From JALRAP01 sp046302815 (lineage in GTDB: Bacteria > Bacteroidota > Bacteroidia > AKYH767-A > OLB10): a DNA stretch of 54,088 nt. How positions within the stretch are numbered: position 1 is the first letter of the stretch; each line of letters begins with the position of its first letter. The notes under the pieces are model-generated. The model was given only the letters and a program-made list of their open reading frames with translations, was not told where the DNA came from and made no database searches. The stretch is taken from contig JBKCHO010000100.1 of the NCBI GenBank assembly GCA_046302815.1, forward strand, positions 1 through 54,088, in the 5' to 3' direction. Of the stretch, positions 9,856 through 18,367 are shown piece by piece. The translations under genes were made by a program, and so were the position numbers.

Positions 9856-11325
9856 ATGAAAAAGCCGGTGATGAAAATCGTCGAAGAAGGACTCACATAC
9901 GATGATGTGCTGCTTGTTCCTGCATATTCGGAGGTTCTGCCTAGGGATACGGATATCAGCACGCAGTTCTCAAGAAATATCCGCATTAACATACCCATCG
10001 TTTCAGCCGCAATGGATACGGTAACCGAAGCATCTCTTGCCATTGCCATGGCGCAAGAAGGCGGAATGGGTGTACTGCATAAAAACATGAGCATTCTTGC
10101 TCAAGCAGCCGAAGTTCGAAAGGTGAAACGCTCAGAAAGCGGTATGATTCATGACCCGGTAACCCTTCATGATGATGCCACCATCGGTGAGGCTCTAGCT
10201 ATCATGAAGGAGCAGAAAATCGGAGGCATTCCAATCGTGAATTCCAAAAATATTCTGGTTGGCATTCTGACCAACAGGGATCTTCGGTTTGAGAAGCAAA
10301 CCAGCCGTAAGGTTAAAGAGGTTATGACCCGCGAAAACCTCATCACGGTTACCGGTATTACCAGTTTGCAAAAAGCCGAAGTGATCTTACAAGATTACAA
10401 GATCGAAAAATTGCCAGTAATCGATAAGCAAGGCAAACTGATTGGGCTTATCACATACAAGGATATCATCAAATACAAATCAAGACCTAATTCTTGCAAG
10501 GATTCTCTAGGACGGCTCAGGGTGGCTGCAGCCGTGGGTGTTACCGCCGATGTAGTTGAAAGAGTCGCTGCATTGGTTGCCGCAGGTGTAGATGCCGTTG
10601 TTATCGATACCGCTCATGGTCATTCAAAAGGCGTGATCGATACTTTGAAAAAAGTACGCAAGGAGTTCAAACAAATAGATATTGTAGTAGGTAATATAGC
10701 CACAGCTGATGCTGCTAAAGCATTGGTCAAAGCTGGAGCTGATGCGGTGAAAGTCGGTATAGGACCCGGTTCCATTTGCACCACCCGTGTAGTTGCCGGA
10801 GTGGGTGTTCCGCAGTTGACTGCGGTAATGAATGTTGCAAAAGCCCTCAAAGGAAGCGGTGTTCCCATTATTGCCGACGGTGGAATCCGTTTCACAGGAG
10901 ATATTCCGAAAGCAATCGCTGCAGGAGGAAGTTGCATCATGGCAGGATCCCTTTTCGCTGGCGTTGAGGAATCCCCGGGAGAGAGCATCATTTATGAAGG
11001 AAGAAAATACAAGGTGATTCGAGGCATGGGTTCCATTGAAGCTATGAAAGAAGGATCCAAAGACCGCTATTTCCAAGATGCTGAAGAGGATATTAAAAAG
11101 CTCGTTCCAGAAGGGATTGTAGGCCGAGTACCCTACAAAGGAGCTTTGGCAGAGGAGATTTATCAACTTGTTGGTGGACTTCGTGCCAGTATGGGTTATT
11201 GCGGAGCCCGTGACATCAAATCGCTACAAAACGCCCACTTCATCCGTATCACCATGAACGGTGTAAGAGAAAGCCACCCGCACGGAGTTACCATCATTCG
11301 AGACGCACCCAATTATTCACGATAA
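9856..11325 (+). CDS. guaB: Inosine-5'-monophosphate dehydrogenase
   Basis: Oxidises IMP to XMP with NAD, the committed step of GMP synthesis, in the cytoplasm. 489 residues, the usual length for bacterial IMPDH. The N-terminal strand TYDDVLLVPAYSEV and SAAMDTVTE motif begin the TIM barrel; a CBS pair is inserted at about 95-210 (MIHDPVTLHDDATI, VMTRENLITV); the catalytic loop GPGSICTTR places the nucleophile at Cys308; GGIR, GSLFAG and the flap region (about 385-425) follow. It starts at the only sensible ATG and stands alone between promoter box 9784-9791 and the SurA-family run. No XMP or purine riboswitch is apparent. Confidence 0.97.
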   Translation: MKKPVMKIVEEGLTYDDVLLVPAYSEVLPRDTDISTQFSRNIRINIPIVSAAMDTVTEASLAIAMAQEGGMGVLHKNMSILAQAAEVRKVKRSESGMIHDPVTLHDDATIGEALAIMKEQKIGGIPIVNSKNILVGILTNRDLRFEKQTSRKVKEVMTRENLITVTGITSLQKAEVILQDYKIEKLPVIDKQGKLIGLITYKDIIKYKSRPNSCKDSLGRLRVAAAVGVTADVVERVAALVAAGVDAVVIDTAHGHSKGVIDTLKKVRKEFKQIDIVVGNIATADAAKALVKAGADAVKVGIGPGSICTTRVVAGVGVPQLTAVMNVAKALKGSGVPIIADGGIRFTGDIPKAIAAGGSCIMAGSLFAGVEESPGESIIYEGRKYKVIRGMGSIEAMKEGSKDRYFQDAEEDIKKLVPEGIVGRVPYKGALAEEIYQLVGGLRASMGYCGARDIKSLQNAHFIRITMNGVRESHPHGVTIIRDAPNYSR

Positions 11326-11334
11326 TTTCATCAG

Positions 11335-11350
11335 CTGAAAATATTTTCAG
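11335..11350. promoter_or_regulatory. 16-bp perfect palindrome CTGAAAATATTTTCAG
   Basis: Lies 10 bases after the guaB stop and 46 bases before the start of the PpiC gene. It has no loop, so it is a poor terminator hairpin; its position fits an operator for the downstream periplasmic-folding run. Function is inference only. Confidence 0.35.
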
Positions 11351-11395
11351 GCCCGATTTTCAAAATAGAAAACCATCTCAATTACCCATTTGATT

Positions 11396-13408
11396 ATGAA
11401 ACAGATTTTAGCAATCATTTTGTTCTTCGCTTTGGTAGCGAACCAGACTTCCATGGCACAGAAGCCTTCATCCAAAACCGTTAAGGCACCAACCGTCTCA
11501 GTTGAAGCGCCAAAACCCGCAGCACCAGAATCACCAGTGCTTATGGTGATTGACGGAGCCTCGATTACCAAGAGTGAATTCGAAAAAGTTTACAAAAAGA
11601 ACAATCAAAAGGAAGGGCCCTACGACATGAAGGACCTCAAGGAGTATGTAGAGCTTTACATCAACTACAAGTTGAAAGTAAGAGAAGCTGAAGCATTGAA
11701 ATTGGATACTGGCATTACCTTCATCAATGAGTTGAAAGGTTACAGGAAGCAGTTGGCTCAGCCCTACATGACAGACAAGGAAGTTACCGAAGCTCTTATT
11801 CAGGAAGCATACCAGCGACTATTGAAGGATGTTCGTGCAAGTCACATCCTGATCAATGTGGCACCTGATGCTTTGCCAAAAGACACCATTGAGGCCTACA
11901 ACCGAATCATGAAAATACGGGACATGATAACTAAGGGAGCCGATTTCTCCACAGTGGCAAGAGACTCTTCCAATGACCCGTCCGCAAGAGAAAACGGTGG
12001 CGATTTAGGCTATTTCACCGGCATGCAAATGGTTTACCCATTCGAGTCTACGGCTTACAATACCAAACCCGGACAAATATCCATGCCCGTTAGGACCAAA
12101 TTCGGTTACCACTTGATTAAAGTGCATGATATTCGAGATGCTCAAGGTGAAGTAAGGGTGGCACATATCATGATTAAGGCAGGAATGGATGCAACCGACT
12201 CAGCCGCTACCGCAGCCAAAACCAAAATTGATGAGATTTACTCCAAGTTGAAAGCTGGTGAAAAATTCGAGGACCTGGTTGCTAAATTTTCAGATGATAA
12301 AGGTTCTGCGAAGAACGCCGGACTCCTTCCTCCATTCGGAACCGGTAGAATGGTGCCTGAATTTGAAAAGGCTTCATTCGAACTCAAAGCGGATGGCGAT
12401 TACTCTCAGCCTGTGAAAACAAGCTATGGTTGGCATATCATAAAAAGAATTGAACGGAAACCCGTAGCCTCCTTCGAGCAAAAGAAGAACGAATTGAAAA
12501 ACCAAGTGGCACGCGACAGCAGAGCAGAGGTTAGCAAGAAATCCATGATCACAAGAATCAAGAAGGAGAACGCATTCGTTGATTTTCCAAAAAATAAAGA
12601 TGCATTTATCAACGCTTTAGATTCGAGCCTAGTTAAAGGTGAGTGGACCCCTGAAAAAGTAAAGGGAATGGATAAACCACTCTTCACTTTGGGAGGGAAG
12701 AATTATACCCAACAAGACTTTGCAACCTACATCAATAACCATCAAACCAAGAAAGGAACTGGCAATGCCAAGCAGATTGGTTTCATGCTCTACGATCAAT
12801 TTGTTGATGAGTCATGTATGAATCACGAAGAGGCCATGCTGGACACGAAATACCCCGATTTCAAGGCCTTGATGCAGGAATACCGTGATGGAATCCTGTT
12901 GTTCGACTTGACTGATCAAATGGTTTGGTCAAAGGCAGTGAAAGACACCACTGGACTCAAGGAGTTCCATGAGCGCAATAAAGGAAACTATATGCATGCG
13001 TTGCGTTGTGATGCGGTGATCTATACATGCGCCAACGAAAAAATTGCAAGCAAAGTGCGTAAAATGATCGCCAAGGACAAAGCCATGGTTGAAATCACCA
13101 ATGAGATTAACAAGGAGTCTTCTTTGAATGTCAATACCAAAACCTCGAAGTTTGTAAAAGGGGAAAACGAGATCATTGATGGTATCGAATGGAAAGCAGG
13201 CATTACACCCAATATGAACAAGAACAACTCTGTTGTTTTCGTGCATGTGGTGAATGTGATTGAACCTACACCCAAAACCTTGGAAGAAGCCAAGGGAGTA
13301 ATTACCGCCGATTACCAAAACCACTTGGAAAAAGAGTGGATCAAGCAACTCCGCGGCAAATACACCTATCAAGTCAACCAAGAAGTTCTTGAATCCTTCT
13401 CAGGCAAA
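11396..13408 (+). CDS. Periplasmic peptidylprolyl isomerase with two parvulin (PpiC) domains
   Basis: Likely a SurA-like folding factor for exported and outer-membrane proteins. The ATG at 11396 gives 671 residues; a TTG six bases upstream is possible but adds only two residues ahead of the signal peptide KQILAIILFFALVANQTSMAQ. After a helical N-terminal region (about 40-135) come two rotamase domains: VRASHILI...GGDLGYF...FGYHLIKV (about 140-245) and VRVAHIMI...AGLLPPFG...YGWHIIKR (about 250-350). A long C-terminal region of about 320 residues has no motif that I recognise. First gene of a run with the next two SurA-like genes (5-base gap, then overlap). Stop codon is 13409-13411. Confidence 0.88.
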
Positions 13409-13416
13409 TAATAACC

Positions 13417-14310
13417 TTGAATCCTTTTGCATTTCTCCAATTTGATAGGCTTAAACTGGTTAGTCTTGGATGGGCCCTGGCCGTTACCATTCTTACTGGT
13501 TGTGACCTAGCGGGGAGATTCAATGACGATCCTGAAGGGATTCCTGTAGCCAGAGTTCAAGACAAGTACCTCTATAAAAGCGATCTCGCTGGCATCATTC
13601 AATCCGGTCTTCCAACGAAGGACAGTATCCAGCTTGCCAATAGTTATGTTCAAAATTGGGTGCGGAGTCAACTTGTGCTTCAAAAAGCTGAGAACAATCT
13701 GAATGAAGAGATGAAAAATGTGGACAAGAAGCTCGAGGAGTACCGAAACTCGCTTATCCGTTACATTTATGAAAGGGAGTTGATTCGCCAAAATCTGGAC
13801 ACTACCGTTACCAAGAGCGAAATCGAAAAGTATTACGCCGAGCACAAATCCAATTTCGAATTGCGAGACAACATTGTCAAAGCACTTTATGTGAAAGTCA
13901 GAAAGAATGCTCCGAAAGTCAACCAAGTGCGATTATGGTACAAATCAGCATTGGACAAGGACCGCAGGGCTCTCGATGAATACTGCAATCAATACGCTAC
14001 AGATTACATGCCTGATGACACCACATGGCATTCCTTTGATGAGCTATTGAAAAAAATACCCTTTAAAACCTTTGACAAGGAGTCGTTCCTCCGAAACAAT
14101 TCTGTCATTGAAGCCGAAGACTCAACCGACTATTATTTCATCAAGATCAGGGAATACAAAACGAGGGAAAGCCTCTCTCCCCTGAGCTTCGTGGAGGAAG
14201 ATATTCGGGTGATGATTGTTAACAAGAAAAAACTCGATCTGATCCGCGAAGCGGAAAAATCGATTTATGATGAAGCACTGAAAAAAAATGAATTTGAGAT
14301 TTTCAATTAG
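13417..14310 (+). CDS. SurA/PpiC-related lipoprotein with a degenerate parvulin domain
   Basis: 297 residues. A TTG start 5 bases after the previous stop is chosen because it alone gives the full signal peptide, with lipobox LTGC and lipidated Cys29; the first in-frame ATG is far inside. Residues about 40-140 have the helical SurA-like N-domain pattern (VARVQDKYLYKSDL, then NSYVQNWVRSQLVLQKAE). Residues about 150-250 follow the strand order of a parvulin domain, but the usual RASHIL and GGxLG motifs are missing (NIVKALYVKV instead), so catalysis is doubtful and a chaperone role more likely. It overlaps the next gene by 23 bases, which suggests translational coupling. Confidence 0.75.
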   Translation: MNPFAFLQFDRLKLVSLGWALAVTILTGCDLAGRFNDDPEGIPVARVQDKYLYKSDLAGIIQSGLPTKDSIQLANSYVQNWVRSQLVLQKAENNLNEEMKNVDKKLEEYRNSLIRYIYERELIRQNLDTTVTKSEIEKYYAEHKSNFELRDNIVKALYVKVRKNAPKVNQVRLWYKSALDKDRRALDEYCNQYATDYMPDDTTWHSFDELLKKIPFKTFDKESFLRNNSVIEAEDSTDYYFIKIREYKTRESLSPLSFVEEDIRVMIVNKKKLDLIREAEKSIYDEALKKNEFEIFN

Positions 14311-15667
14311 CGCCTTAGCGGCTGCAATCGTCCTACTCATCGCAAAGGATTGCGCACTAGCGCAGCCAAAAGCACAGGTCATTGACCAAGTTGCTGCTGT
14401 AGCCGGATCGAAAATATTACTGATGTCTGAGATAGAGGCACAGTATCGACAACTTCTATCACAAGGCGCGCCTGATGAGCCTGGACTCAAATGCCGGGTT
14501 GCCGACCAGCTTCTGCTGAATAAACTGTTGCTCAACCAAGCCATACTGGACAGTATCGAAGTAAACGACGGACAGATTGACGGTGAATTGGATCGAAGGA
14601 TCAACTACATGATCAGTCAATTGGGCACCCAGGCGCGTTTGGAAGAGTATTATGAAAAAAGCATTGCTGAGATCCGTGATGAATTCCGACCTCTGATCAA
14701 GGACCAGTTACTCACGCAAAATATGCAATCCAAAATCACAGGAAACGTAAATATCTCTCCTGCCGATGTGCGTGAATTTTACAACAGCATTCCAAAAGAC
14801 AGCCTTCCATTTATCAATGCAGAGCTAGAATATGCTCAAATCGTACTGAATGTACCCGTTGGCGAAGAAGAAAAAAAGAAGCTAAAAGACCGTCTGGATG
14901 GATACCGTAAACGGGTTCTTGCCGGCGACGATTTTGCCACACTGGCCATTTTATACTCCCAAGACGGATCCGCCAAGAACGGTGGTGAACTCGATTTCGT
15001 TGGGCGTGGAGAATTTGTTCCCGAATTCGAGTCGGCGGCATTTCGCCTTAGACCCGGAGAAATTTCGGAGGTGGTTGAAACCAAATTCGGTTTCCACATC
15101 ATTCAGATGATTGAGAGAAGAGGTGAGCAAATCAATGTTCGCCACATCCTTTTAAAACCAAGTTATGGCCAGACCGAAATCAATGCTACATTGGCCAAAG
15201 CAGACAGCATCTATTCCCGTATCATGGATAAATCGATCACATTCCAAGAGGCAGCTCAAAAATTCTCCTCCGACACAGAATCCAGGTACAATGGAGGAAA
15301 TGTGATAAACCCACGCACAGGGATTGCTAGGTTCGAGTCTGATGAGGTCGACCCTAATGTCTTTTTCCAACTTGAAAAGATGAATGTTGGCGATATTTCC
15401 AAGCCCATACAAGCATTATCGATTGAAGGAAATACGGCTTTTCGAATCCTTTATCTGAAATCCAGAACCGCACCACATACCGCAAACCTGAATGATGATT
15501 ATCAAAGGCTACAGCAAGCTGCTCAAACCGAAAGGGAGAATATGGCGTTGGAAAAATGGGTAGGACAAAAAAAGAAAGTAACATACATCCAAGTGGCGGA
15601 AGAATACAAATCTTGTCCTTCCATGACCCGTTGGATCGAGGAATCCCTAAAAACAAAAAACAACTGA
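14288..15667 (+). CDS. surA: SurA-like periplasmic chaperone / peptidylprolyl isomerase
   Basis: 459 residues, close to the usual SurA length. Signal peptide 1-25 (ending ALAQ), a SurA N-terminal domain (VIDQVAAVAGSKILLMSEIEAQ at about 31-52), and two parvulin domains: the first at about 178-280 (GGELDFVGRGEFVPEFE, FGFHIIQM), the second at about 283-390 (INVRHILLKP, then GGNVINP). The family escorts beta-barrel proteins to the BAM complex. The second domain's GGNV replaces the usual GGDLG, as is common in SurA. It overlaps the preceding lipoprotein gene and is followed after 1 base by the MoxR gene. Confidence 0.9.
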   Translation: MNLRFSISALAAAIVLLIAKDCALAQPKAQVIDQVAAVAGSKILLMSEIEAQYRQLLSQGAPDEPGLKCRVADQLLLNKLLLNQAILDSIEVNDGQIDGELDRRINYMISQLGTQARLEEYYEKSIAEIRDEFRPLIKDQLLTQNMQSKITGNVNISPADVREFYNSIPKDSLPFINAELEYAQIVLNVPVGEEEKKKLKDRLDGYRKRVLAGDDFATLAILYSQDGSAKNGGELDFVGRGEFVPEFESAAFRLRPGEISEVVETKFGFHIIQMIERRGEQINVRHILLKPSYGQTEINATLAKADSIYSRIMDKSITFQEAAQKFSSDTESRYNGGNVINPRTGIARFESDEVDPNVFFQLEKMNVGDISKPIQALSIEGNTAFRILYLKSRTAPHTANLNDDYQRLQQAAQTERENMALEKWVGQKKKVTYIQVAEEYKSCPSMTRWIEESLKTKNN

Positions 15668-15668
15668 T

Positions 15669-16637
15669 ATGGCCACCAACTACGCATCCGATGTGGAAGC
15701 ACTAAACGACCTCGTTCGTAAATATGGTTCCTTGAGAAAAGAAATTGGCAAGGTAATCATCGGACAGGATGAAGTTGTTCGTGATGTTTTAATCTCGATA
15801 TTCTCGCAAGGACACTGTTTATTGGTTGGGGTTCCAGGATTAGCAAAAACCCTTTTGGTAAACACCATCGCCAGGGTATTGGGATTAAACTACAACCGTA
15901 TTCAATTCACACCCGATTTGATGCCTTCCGATATCATCGGCACGGAAATACTAGACGACTCCAGAAATTTCAAATTCATCAAAGGTCCGTTGTTTGCCAA
16001 CATCATCTTGGCAGATGAGATCAACCGTACACCGCCCAAAACGCAGGCGGCGTTGCTTGAGGCCATGCAGGAGCGTGCCGTAACGGCCTCGGGTAAGCGA
16101 TATGTACTCGACTCCCCTTTCTTCGTATTAGCCACCCAAAACCCTATCGAACAAGAAGGAACCTATCCGCTGCCAGAGGCACAACTCGACAGGTTTATGT
16201 TCAATGTGGTACTCGATTACCCCACCGTTGAGCAAGAGATTGAAGTAGTAAGAAACACAACATCCGATTACCAGCCTGAATTAAGCAAGATCATCAATGG
16301 TGAGGAAATCATTTATTTCCAGAGCCTAATCAGGAAAATGCCCATACCAGACAATGTACTTTCCTATGCAGTTGGATTATCATCCAAAACAAGACCTGGA
16401 ACCGCTGCTGCCACTCCCATGGTGGAAAGCTATATTTCGTGGGGTGCAGGACCTCGAGCCTCACAATTCTTGGTCATCGGCGCCAAGTGCCACGCGGCCT
16501 TCAACGGCAAATACTCACCCGACATCGAAGATGTGAAGGCCGTTGCTACCGCCATCTTGAGACACCGCCTGGTGAAAAACTACAAGGCGGAGGCGGAAGG
16601 TGTTAGTATGGAAAAAATCATCAAATCTTTACTATAA
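15669..16637 (+). CDS. MoxR-family AAA+ ATPase
   Basis: 322 residues, typical MoxR length. Walker A GVPGLAKT (about 54-61), Walker B LADEINR (about 115-121), sensor ATQNPIEQEGTYPLPEAQLDRF (about 155-176). MoxR ATPases are cytoplasmic chaperones that usually work with VWA-domain partners encoded next door; no VWA or DUF58 gene follows here, because the unit ends at a terminator. The 1-base gap after surA indicates co-transcription, which links this ATPase to the envelope-folding run. Confidence 0.93.
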   Translation: MATNYASDVEALNDLVRKYGSLRKEIGKVIIGQDEVVRDVLISIFSQGHCLLVGVPGLAKTLLVNTIARVLGLNYNRIQFTPDLMPSDIIGTEILDDSRNFKFIKGPLFANIILADEINRTPPKTQAALLEAMQERAVTASGKRYVLDSPFFVLATQNPIEQEGTYPLPEAQLDRFMFNVVLDYPTVEQEIEVVRNTTSDYQPELSKIINGEEIIYFQSLIRKMPIPDNVLSYAVGLSSKTRPGTAAATPMVESYISWGAGPRASQFLVIGAKCHAAFNGKYSPDIEDVKAVATAILRHRLVKNYKAEAEGVSMEKIIKSLL

Positions 16638-16639
16638 TG

Positions 16640-16671
16640 AAAAGGCCGACCAAAAATGGTCGGCCTTTTTT
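16640..16671. terminator. Bidirectional terminator between moxR and the GAPDH gene
   Basis: A 13-bp stem (16640-16652 with 16657-16669, core GGCCGACCA/TGGTCGGCC), 4-base loop and flanking A and T runs. It starts 2 bases after the moxR stop and lies downstream of the convergent GAPDH gene, so it can serve both strands. Confidence 0.9.
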
Positions 16672-16704
16672 AGGACTATTCATTCGAATGTTTGTCTCGG
16701 GATA

Positions 16705-18183
16705 TCAATAATAGGTAAGCCTAATTACATTCGACAAGTATTTCGCGAAGCGGAGCACCTGGCGGCTGTAACCGTACTCGTTATCGTACCATACGTACAG
16801 CACCAGGTTCTTGTTGTCTTTGGAGACGATGGTAGCTGGACTATCGAAGATGGAGGCGCACGGATTGCCTACCAAGTCTGATGATACGGTTTCGTTGGAA
16901 GTGAGGTATTGTATCTGCTCCACCAAATCGCCGTTCAATGCGGCCTCGCGCATGATTTCGTTTACGGCTTCTTTAGTAGTTTCCTTGTTGATGGAAATGT
17001 TCAAGATGGCCAATGAAACATTCGGGGTGGGTACGCGCACCGAGTTGCCCGAAATCTTGCCCGCCAACTGCGGCAATGCCTTGGAAACGGCCTTGTCGGC
17101 ACCTGTTTCGGTGATCACCATGTTCAAAGGAGCCGAACGCCCACGACGATATTTCGGGTGGTAGTTGTCGAGCAAATTCTGGTCGTTGGTGTAGCTGTGT
17201 ATGGTTTCGATGTGGCCACGCTGGATACCCAAGGTCCTGTCGATAACCGCAAGCACTGGAACGATGGCATTGGTGGTGCACGATGCCGCCGAGAAAATGG
17301 TTTCATCTTCGTTGTGGCTCTTCTGGTTGATGCCATAAACCACATTCGGGATATCGCCCTTGCCGGGTGCTGTAAGCAATACTTTGCTCACTCCTTTTGA
17401 TTTCAAATGGCGGCTCAATCCCTCGCGATCGCGTGCAACACCTGTGTTGTCAATCAACAATGCATCGTTGATTCCGTAAGCAGTATAATCAATCTCCTCA
17501 GGACTCTTAGCTGAAATCATGTGTACTGCATGTCCGTTGATGATCAATGTGCGATTAGCCGTGTCTTCTATAACCGTTCCAAGGAATGGTCCATGCACGG
17601 AATCATTGCGGAGCAATTCAGCCCGCTTGACCATGTCCTCATCAGACTTGTCACGAGTAACAATGGCACGAAGTCGGAGTTGTTCACCCTTGCCTGCTTG
17701 CGCCACCAGTTCACGAGCGAGAATACGACCAATACGACCAAAACCATAAAGCACCACATCCTTAGGAACAATTTTGTGCTTCTCATCACCAATATAGTCG
17801 CGAAGCTTGTTACCAATAAACGAGGAGATGTCGTTCTGATAATTTGCCTTCTCATTAATCCACTCTGAAGTCAACCGTCCCAAATCAATACGAGATGGAG
17901 CCAAATGAACTTTCACAAGCTCCTCTGCAATTTGCAATGATTCAAAAATGGACATTGGCTTTTTGACCATCTCCTTAGCATATTGGTGCAAGGCCAAAAT
18001 TTGGCTAGCACTACGATCCACCAATTGATTACGGAACATGATCAATTCCACAGAACGATCGTACCAAAGCGTTCCAAGTATTTTTATAAGATCAATAGCG
18101 GCTTTTTCCTGCTTGACCCAATCACCCAAACCGGTTTCATAGTTCGATTTGGTTTGGGCATCCTTCAAAGTTTCTGTAGACAT
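16705..18183 (-). CDS. gap: Glyceraldehyde-3-phosphate dehydrogenase, long form with N-terminal extension
   Basis: Oxidises glyceraldehyde-3-phosphate to 1,3-bisphosphoglycerate in glycolysis, or the reverse. 492 residues against about 335 for ordinary GAPDH: the first 130 or so form a helical extension, then the Rossmann fold begins at VVLYGFGRIGR. The active-site motif SAASCTTN puts the nucleophile at Cys302; the downstream HSYTNDQNLLD and YDNEYGYSRQVLRF segments are standard. This long form is a known variant in Bacteroidota and some other groups; the role of the extension is not clear to me. Monocistronic between the terminator at 16640-16671 and promoter box 18216-18223. Confidence 0.93.
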   Translation of the reverse strand: MSTETLKDAQTKSNYETGLGDWVKQEKAAIDLIKILGTLWYDRSVELIMFRNQLVDRSASQILALHQYAKEMVKKPMSIFESLQIAEELVKVHLAPSRIDLGRLTSEWINEKANYQNDISSFIGNKLRDYIGDEKHKIVPKDVVLYGFGRIGRILARELVAQAGKGEQLRLRAIVTRDKSDEDMVKRAELLRNDSVHGPFLGTVIEDTANRTLIINGHAVHMISAKSPEEIDYTAYGINDALLIDNTGVARDREGLSRHLKSKGVSKVLLTAPGKGDIPNVVYGINQKSHNEDETIFSAASCTTNAIVPVLAVIDRTLGIQRGHIETIHSYTNDQNLLDNYHPKYRRGRSAPLNMVITETGADKAVSKALPQLAGKISGNSVRVPTPNVSLAILNISINKETTKEAVNEIMREAALNGDLVEQIQYLTSNETVSSDLVGNPCASIFDSPATIVSKDNKNLVLYVWYDNEYGYSRQVLRFAKYLSNVIRLTYY

Positions 18184-18215
18184 GATATTTTTTAAGATTT
18201 TGATTTGTGGGACTG

Positions 18216-18223
18216 CAAATATA
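18216..18223 (-). promoter_or_regulatory. -7 promoter box TATATTTG (minus strand) upstream of gap
   Basis: Read on the minus strand it matches TAnnTTTG exactly and lies 32 bases before the gap ATG. No clear -33 element. Confidence 0.5.
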
Positions 18224-18311
18224 CCAAAAACACATTTTAATTTTGGATACTTAATTAATTGTTATTTAGCATATTACAATATAATATTGGTGGTTGTATA
18301 GGTTCATGTTA

Positions 18312-18341
18312 AAAGAAAAGCCCGGCAGAAGCCGGGCCTTT
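18312..18341 (-). terminator. Rho-independent terminator downstream of htrA
   Basis: On the minus strand, GGCCCGGC-TTCT-GCCGGGC forms a GC-rich stem with a 4-base loop, followed by TTTTCTTTT. It begins 27 bases after the htrA stop and separates htrA from gap. Confidence 0.85.
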
Positions 18342-18367
18342 CAACCTAACACATAACACAATGGAAA

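Noticed and set aside
14288..14310. Frameshift between the SurA-like lipoprotein and SurA
   Set aside because: Both proteins are complete, each with its own signal peptide; the overlap is an ordinary coupled gene junction.
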